Source: Halorubrum aethiopicum (lineage in GTDB: Archaea > Halobacteriota > Halobacteria > Halobacteriales > Haloferacaceae). Taken from it: a stretch of DNA of 64,000 nt. The translations under genes and the position numbers were made by a program. Under the pieces are notes generated by a model. It worked only from the letters and a program-made list of their open reading frames with translations, was not told the DNA's origin and did not search any database. This document shows, in pieces, positions 59,922-64,000 of this stretch (its first letter is position 1; every line of letters begins with the position of its first letter). The stretch is taken from assembly GCF_001542905.1 (NCBI RefSeq), contig NZ_LOAJ01000001.1, positions 1,922,001 through 1,986,000 of the forward strand, given 5' to 3'.

Positions 59922-60763
59922 GCGAGGGAGACGCGAACGACGCGAAAGACGCGAACGACGCGGGAGGGGAGGGAGCTCCCGACGAGAGCTCGACCCGCCG
60001 GAAGCCGGTCGTGGTCGTCGTCGAACCCGAGACGCCGGGCAACGTCGGCACCATCGCGCGGGCGATGAAGAACTTCGGGCTCTCCGACCTCAAGCTGGTC
60101 GATCCCCCCGAACTCGACGAGGACGGCGAGGCGTACGGCTTCGCCGGCCACGCCCGCGAGGACGTGCTGCCGAACGCCGACGAGGTGACCTTCGAGGAGG
60201 TCGTCGAGAACTACCACACCGTCGGCACCACCGCGATCACGGGCGAGGACGACCGACGCCACGAGCGCTGGCCGTTCAAGACGCCCGAGGAGTTGCGGGA
60301 GTCGCTCGCGACCGTCGACGCGCCGACCGCGATCGTCTTCGGCCGCGAGGGCCGCGGGCTCAACAACGAGGAGCTCTCGCGGCTCGACGAGGTGTGTTCG
60401 ATCCCCGCCGCCGACGACTACCCCGTGCTCAACCTCGGGCAGGCGGCGACGGTGCTCCTCTACGAGCTCCGCGACCTCACCGTCGAGGAGACGCAGCTTC
60501 CCGACACCGCGGTCACCCGCGCGCCGGAGGAGGACGTGGAGCGGCTCCACGACCTCTTCGGCGACTTCCTCGCGGCGACGGGCCAGCGCGAGCACCGCCG
60601 TGAGAAGAACGAACTGTTGTTGCGTCGGCTGCTCGGCCGCGCGCACCCGACCGAGCGGGAGGTCCACTCGCTCCTAGGGACCGTTCGGAAGGCGACGACG
60701 AAGCTGGAACACGCCGACTACCTCGCCGCCAAACACGACGAGCCGGCCTACCCCCGCGAATGA
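59918..60763 (+). CDS. SpoU-family (TrmJ-type) RNA 2'-O-methyltransferase
   Basis: A 281-residue SPOUT enzyme. The N-terminal 30 residues are low complexity. The core has VVVEPETPGNVGTIARAMKN (motif 1), FGREGRGLNNEEL (motif 2) and PVLNLGQAATVLLYEL (motif 3). A C-terminal helical domain follows, as in TrmJ, which methylates the ribose at position 32 of tRNA. The start overlaps the previous gene and its own stop overlaps azlC (ATGA), giving a coupled set. Confidence 0.9.
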   Translation: MSEGDANDAKDANDAGGEGAPDESSTRRKPVVVVVEPETPGNVGTIARAMKNFGLSDLKLVDPPELDEDGEAYGFAGHAREDVLPNADEVTFEEVVENYHTVGTTAITGEDDRRHERWPFKTPEELRESLATVDAPTAIVFGREGRGLNNEELSRLDEVCSIPAADDYPVLNLGQAATVLLYELRDLTVEETQLPDTAVTRAPEEDVERLHDLFGDFLAATGQREHRREKNELLLRRLLGRAHPTEREVHSLLGTVRKATTKLEHADYLAAKHDEPAYPRE

Positions 60764-61458
60764 CCCGGACGGACGGGGACGTGATCCACGAGGACCTGGC
60801 CGCCGGCGTGCGCGACGTGACGCCGCTCATGCTTGGGATCGTCCCGTTCGCGCTCGTCGCCGGGATCGCCGCCGTCGACGCCGGGCTCACGCTCGCGGAG
60901 GCGGTCGGCCTCTCGGTGATCGTGTTCGCGGGCGCGTCCCAGCTCGCCGCGATCGACCTCCTCGGGTCGAACGCGCCGCTCGCGGTCGTGATCGGCACGG
61001 CGGTCGTGATCAACCTCCGGATGATGATGTACTCCGCGTCGATCGCGCCGTACTTCGCCGACTACGCCCGTCGGACGCGGGCCGGGCTCGCGTACCTGCT
61101 CACCGACCAGGCGTACGCGCTCTCGATCGCCGAGTACGAGCGGAACGACGACCGCAGCCGCTGGCGCTACTACCTCGGGGCGGCGGCGTCGCTGTGGGTC
61201 GTCTGGCAGATCGGGACGGTCGTCGGCGTCGTCGTCGGCGCGGGCGTCCCCGACGCGTGGGGGCTCACCTTCGCCGTGCCGCTCGTGTTCCTCGCGCTCC
61301 TGGTCCCCGCGATGAAGGACCGACCGACGACGGTCGCGGGGGCCGTCGGCGGCTCGGTCGCGGTCGTCGCCGCCGGGCTCCCGCTCAACCTCGGCCTGCT
61401 GGTCGGCGCCCTATTCGGGATCGCCGCCGGGATGGTGACGGAGGTGACGGCGTCGTGA
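60760..61458 (+). CDS. azlC: AzlC-family branched-chain amino acid exporter subunit
   Basis: A 232-residue protein with five or more spans. GIVPFALVAGIAAVDAGL, VIVFAGASQLAAIDLL and LRMMMYSASIAPYF fit the AzlC family, which with AzlD exports branched-chain amino acids or their analogues. Start overlaps the methylase stop and its end overlaps azlD (GTGA), so expression is coupled. Confidence 0.9.
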   Translation: MTRTDGDVIHEDLAAGVRDVTPLMLGIVPFALVAGIAAVDAGLTLAEAVGLSVIVFAGASQLAAIDLLGSNAPLAVVIGTAVVINLRMMMYSASIAPYFADYARRTRAGLAYLLTDQAYALSIAEYERNDDRSRWRYYLGAAASLWVVWQIGTVVGVVVGAGVPDAWGLTFAVPLVFLALLVPAMKDRPTTVAGAVGGSVAVVAAGLPLNLGLLVGALFGIAAGMVTEVTAS

Positions 61459-61811
61459 CGGGCGGGCTCGGCGCGGTCGTCAGCGACCCGCGCGTCTGGG
61501 CGGCCATCCTCGTGATCGGGACGCTCACCTACGGGATCCGGCTCTCGTTTATTCACCTGTTCGGCCGGATCGACGAGGTCCCGGCGCGCGTCAGGCGACC
61601 GTTGCGGTACGTCCCGCCCGCGGTGCTGGCGGCGCTCGTCCTCCCCGATCTGGTGACGGTGGGACCCTCGGTCGCCGCGACGCTTCTCGACGAGCGCCTG
61701 CTCGCCGGGGTCGTCGCCGGCGCGGTCGCGTGGCGGACGGAGAACGTGTTCGCGACCATCGCGGCCGGCATGGGCGCGCTGTGGCTGCTCCGGTTCGTCG
61801 TCCTCGCGTGA
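61455..61811 (+). CDS. azlD: AzlD-family subunit
   Basis: A 118-residue protein with about four spans, starting at GTG 61455. TYGIRLSFIHLFGRI, RPLRYVPPAVLAALVLPDL and ENVFATIAAGMGALWLL match AzlD, the small partner of AzlC. The GTG overlaps the azlC stop by 4 bp. Confidence 0.9.
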   Translation: MTGGLGAVVSDPRVWAAILVIGTLTYGIRLSFIHLFGRIDEVPARVRRPLRYVPPAVLAALVLPDLVTVGPSVAATLLDERLLAGVVAGAVAWRTENVFATIAAGMGALWLLRFVVLA

Positions 61812-61833
61812 ACTGCCCCGATCCCGGATCCGC

Positions 61834-62205
61834 TCACGCCGAGAACCGCTCGGGATACCGCCGTGCGAGGAGGAGGACGGCGACGCCGCAGACGACCGCG
61901 ACCCCGACCGCGCTCTCCGCGCTCACGAACGGACGAGCCGGCGGCATGGAATACGACACCGCGGCCGCGGCGAGCAGCGCGTAGCCGACCGCGGAGCAGC
62001 CGAGGAGAACGGGACGCAGGCCGTGACGATCCCAGAGGCGGACCCACGTCACCACGCCCGCGACCGCGCCGGCGACGACGCCGACGGGAAGTCCGACGAG
62101 CGCCGAGAAGGCGATCCTGGCGGAGAGCAGTTCGGTGAGGAGCGCGGCGACGACGAGAAACGTCGTCAGCGCGGTTCCCACTGTCGCGACGGCGCGTCCG
62201 GTCAT
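61834..62205 (-). CDS. Four-span membrane protein
   Basis: A 123-residue protein with four hydrophobic segments (about 9-27, 32-54, 64-84, 97-113) and short charged loops. No motif identifies it. Convergent with azlD, with a 22-bp gap. Confidence 0.72.
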   Translation of the reverse strand: MTGRAVATVGTALTTFLVVAALLTELLSARIAFSALVGLPVGVVAGAVAGVVTWVRLWDRHGLRPVLLGCSAVGYALLAAAAVSYSMPPARPFVSAESAVGVAVVCGVAVLLLARRYPERFSA

Positions 62206-62253
62206 ACCGCCGAGTTCGCCGCGATCGAATATAAACCGTCCCGCCGAGGGCGG

Positions 62254-62562
62254 CTACCGCTCGCGCTCCGTGAGACGGTTCGGCTCCGTCCCGCTCGACG
62301 CGTCGCGGTCGGCGGATCGATCCGACTCGCGCTCCTTCGCGTCGGCGACCCGCTGGGCGGCGTCGGCGACGGCATCGAGGACGGCGAACGTCCGGTACGA
62401 GAGGTACGCGCCCGCCGTCAGGGATCCGGCGACCAGGACGGCGAGGAGCAGTTCCGCGACGATCAGGACGCCGTACACGAGCACGAGGAGACCCAGGGCG
62501 GCGAGGGTCGCCCCGACTCGAGTGCGCAACGCCTCGGAGGGAGAGAGCGGATCGTGGACCAT
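62254..62562 (-). CDS. Small two-span membrane protein with charged tail
   Basis: A 102-residue protein: spans at about 17-34 and 36-52, then a charged helical tail rich in Arg, Asp and Glu. GACTTTTAAG-type AT-rich DNA (TACTTAAAAAC on the plus strand, near 62584) lies about 25-30 nt upstream, fitting a leaderless promoter. Function unknown. Confidence 0.7.
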   Translation of the reverse strand: MVHDPLSPSEALRTRVGATLAALGLLVLVYGVLIVAELLLAVLVAGSLTAGAYLSYRTFAVLDAVADAAQRVADAKERESDRSADRDASSGTEPNRLTERER

Positions 62563-62643
62563 GCCGGCGGCTACCGCGGCCGGCTACTTAAAAACTGAAG
62601 GCGGGTGATCCGTCGCGCGGCGGTCGCCGGATCGCTCGTCGGA

Positions 62644-64000
62644 TCAGTCGTCGGCGGGTGCCGCCGAGTCGCCGGCGGAGACGCCCGTTCCGGGGCCGAT
62701 GTCGATCCCGAGCTCGTCGAGCTTCTCGTCGGGGACGACGCCGTCGACCCAGCCGCGGTGCTCGTAGTACTCCTCCTTCATCAGGTCCAGTTCGGCGAGT
62801 TCGCCCTCGCTCGCGCCCTGGCCGGGGATCGCGTCGGGGTGGCCCTCCACGAACCGGCCGGGGAGGCTGTCGTCCTCGCCGTCGAAGCCCGCGAGGTTGT
62901 TGAAGTACCGTTCGAGGTTGTAGATCCGCTCGCCCGCCTCGAACAGGTCGTCCTCCGTCACGTCGCGGCCGGTCATGCCGCTGTACTGGAGGACGTACTC
63001 CTCTATCCCCTCCGCGAACGCGTTGAACTTGCAGATGTCGAAGGAGTCGGAGATCGCGTGGAGGTCCTGGAAGGTGGCGGTGAGCTCGCCTTTGCCCTCC
63101 CACTCGTAGGGATCGACCTTCTCCGGGATCCCGAGGATCTCCGCCGCGGGCGTGTACCCGCGGAGGTGACACGCACCGCGGTTCGAGGTGGCGAACGCGA
63201 TCGCCATCCCCTTCATACAGCGCGGGTCGTACGCCGCGATGCTCTGGCCCTTGACCGAGAGCTTGTTGTCGTGGGCGTCCTTGCGCTCGCCGATCCGATC
63301 GGGGCCCTCCGCGAGGAGGTCGCCGAGTTCGGTCGAGCGGTTGCCGATCTCGTCGATGAGGTCGATCATCCGCTCGGAGTCGCCCCAGTCGATGCCGACG
63401 TCGAGTTTGCCCTCCTCGGTCATCTCCATCGCCATCGCCATCGTGTTGCCGACCTCGATGGTGTCGACGCCCACGTCGTTACACCGCTCGAGCATCAGGG
63501 CGATCTCGTCGCGGTCGGTGTGTCCCGAGTTCGGGCCGAGCGCCCACGCGGACTCGTACTCGTACGACTCCGTGCGGACGTTCATGTCCTGGCCCTTGTG
63601 GTGGAGCTGGACCTCGACCTCCTTCTTACACGCCACGGGACAGGAGTGACACGTCGGCTCGTCGACGAGGATGTTCTCGCGGACGTTCTCGCCGGAGACG
63701 CGCTCGGCGTCGACGTCGATCCCCTCGGTGCCGTTGTACGACTCCGTGGAGGTGTACTTCGCGTTCTTGGTGGGGAGTCCGTCCATCTCCTCGGTCGCGT
63801 TCATCAGGACGTTGGTGCCGTACATCGAGAGCCCGCCCTCGTTGGGCGCGGTGACGTCCGACTCCCGGATGACCTCCATCGCCTGCTGGTACCCCTCCTT
63901 GAACGTCTCGGGATCGGCCGGCTTCGGCATGTCCGTGCCGCTCTTCACGACGACCGCCTTCACTCCCTTCGAGCCCATCACCGCGCCGGTGCCGCCGCGG
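62644..64000 (-). CDS. Aldehyde ferredoxin oxidoreductase, C-terminal part (truncated by window edge)
   Basis: About 452 residues of a tungsten-pterin enzyme oxidising aldehydes to acids with ferredoxin. The reading frame runs past the right edge (GGTGAVMGSKGVKAV at the edge), so the N-terminal third is missing. Three cysteines of the [4Fe-4S] cluster lie in CHSCPVACKK and the fourth in SFDICKFNAF; the pterin-binding region includes YDPRCMKGMAIAFATSNRGA (in part). The C-terminus has a short Ala/Asp tail. Confidence 0.93.
   Translation of the reverse strand, partial: RGGTGAVMGSKGVKAVVVKSGTDMPKPADPETFKEGYQQAMEVIRESDVTAPNEGGLSMYGTNVLMNATEEMDGLPTKNAKYTSTESYNGTEGIDVDAERVSGENVRENILVDEPTCHSCPVACKKEVEVQLHHKGQDMNVRTESYEYESAWALGPNSGHTDRDEIALMLERCNDVGVDTIEVGNTMAMAMEMTEEGKLDVGIDWGDSERMIDLIDEIGNRSTELGDLLAEGPDRIGERKDAHDNKLSVKGQSIAAYDPRCMKGMAIAFATSNRGACHLRGYTPAAEILGIPEKVDPYEWEGKGELTATFQDLHAISDSFDICKFNAFAEGIEEYVLQYSGMTGRDVTEDDLFEAGERIYNLERYFNNLAGFDGEDDSLPGRFVEGHPDAIPGQGASEGELAELDLMKEEYYEHRGWVDGVVPDEKLDELGIDIGPGTGVSAGDSAAPADD

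Overview
The window is a stretch of haloarchaeal chromosome, most like Halorubrum or a close relative. The evidence is very high GC with strong G/C third-position bias, acidic proteins, many GTG starts and ATGA gene overlaps, and archaeal-only families: aIF2-beta with a TRAM tail, aIF6, L18Ae, L31e, L39e, prefoldin alpha, archaeal SAM synthetase, Dph2, NAC and tungsten-type aldehyde ferredoxin oxidoreductase. Haloarchaea-specific families (DUF7344, DUF5804, DUF7557, a Bat/NarO-type HTH regulator) point the same way. No rRNA, CRISPR array or insertion sequence was seen. One tRNA, the initiator tRNA-Met, was found.

Layout. 1-1190: an aminotransferase after the last codons of another gene. 1203-8704, all minus strand: a nitrous-oxide respiration locus (NarO-like regulator, BlaI-like repressor overlapping nosZ, NosZ as a Tat lipoprotein, a NosB-like membrane protein, nosD, nosF, nosY). 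8851-14485: aldo/keto reductase, a phosphotransferase, a large unknown protein and dph2. 14618-16956: a lower-GC metal island (NikR-like regulator, NicO exporter with a His-rich loop, CDF transporter). 17209-24615: mixed metabolism, including a DUF3830/M20 amidase pair, a HAD hydrolase, an MFS transporter and an XPD-like helicase. 24621-28698: a tandem repeat, then the aIF2-beta / tRNA-iMet / FtsY / prefoldin / L18Ae / aIF6 / L31e / L39e information-processing block. 28828-43364: housekeeping and small membrane genes, a histidine kinase, the SAM cycle genes (SAM synthetase, aminotransferase, MTA/SAH deaminase), a TbsP-like regulator, a methyltransferase, NAC and a creatininase-family amidohydrolase. 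56217-64000: pterin/folate genes (mptE-like, DHPS), SHOCT protein, SpoU-type RNA methylase, azlCD and a truncated aldehyde ferredoxin oxidoreductase.

The most distinctive region is 43552-58664. Two copies of a dispersed ~0.3-kb repeat, in the same orientation, bracket a locus of secreted proteins with twin-arginine plus SipW-type signal peptides (YFSDEE motif), resembling TasA/camelysin. The first tandem series has four paralogues (44885-51127), two of which carry a von Willebrand A domain inserted at the same point of the beta-sandwich. A second operon (51488-56195) has two more family members, a Ser-His signal peptidase of SipW/Sec11 type, a Sec/SipW-type protein with a roughly 300-residue acidic tail, and a 63-residue single-span protein. 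A DUF7344 winged-helix membrane protein is transcribed divergently. Between them lie four CGGTAGG boxes at exactly 22-bp intervals, and three paralogues share a two-hairpin leader whose first stem covaries. I infer a dedicated surface fibre, matrix or adhesion system with its own processing peptidase and local regulation. Its function is not shown by the sequence.

Limits: all calls come from reading the sequence. No database search, structure prediction or expression data was available, and residue positions were counted by hand.
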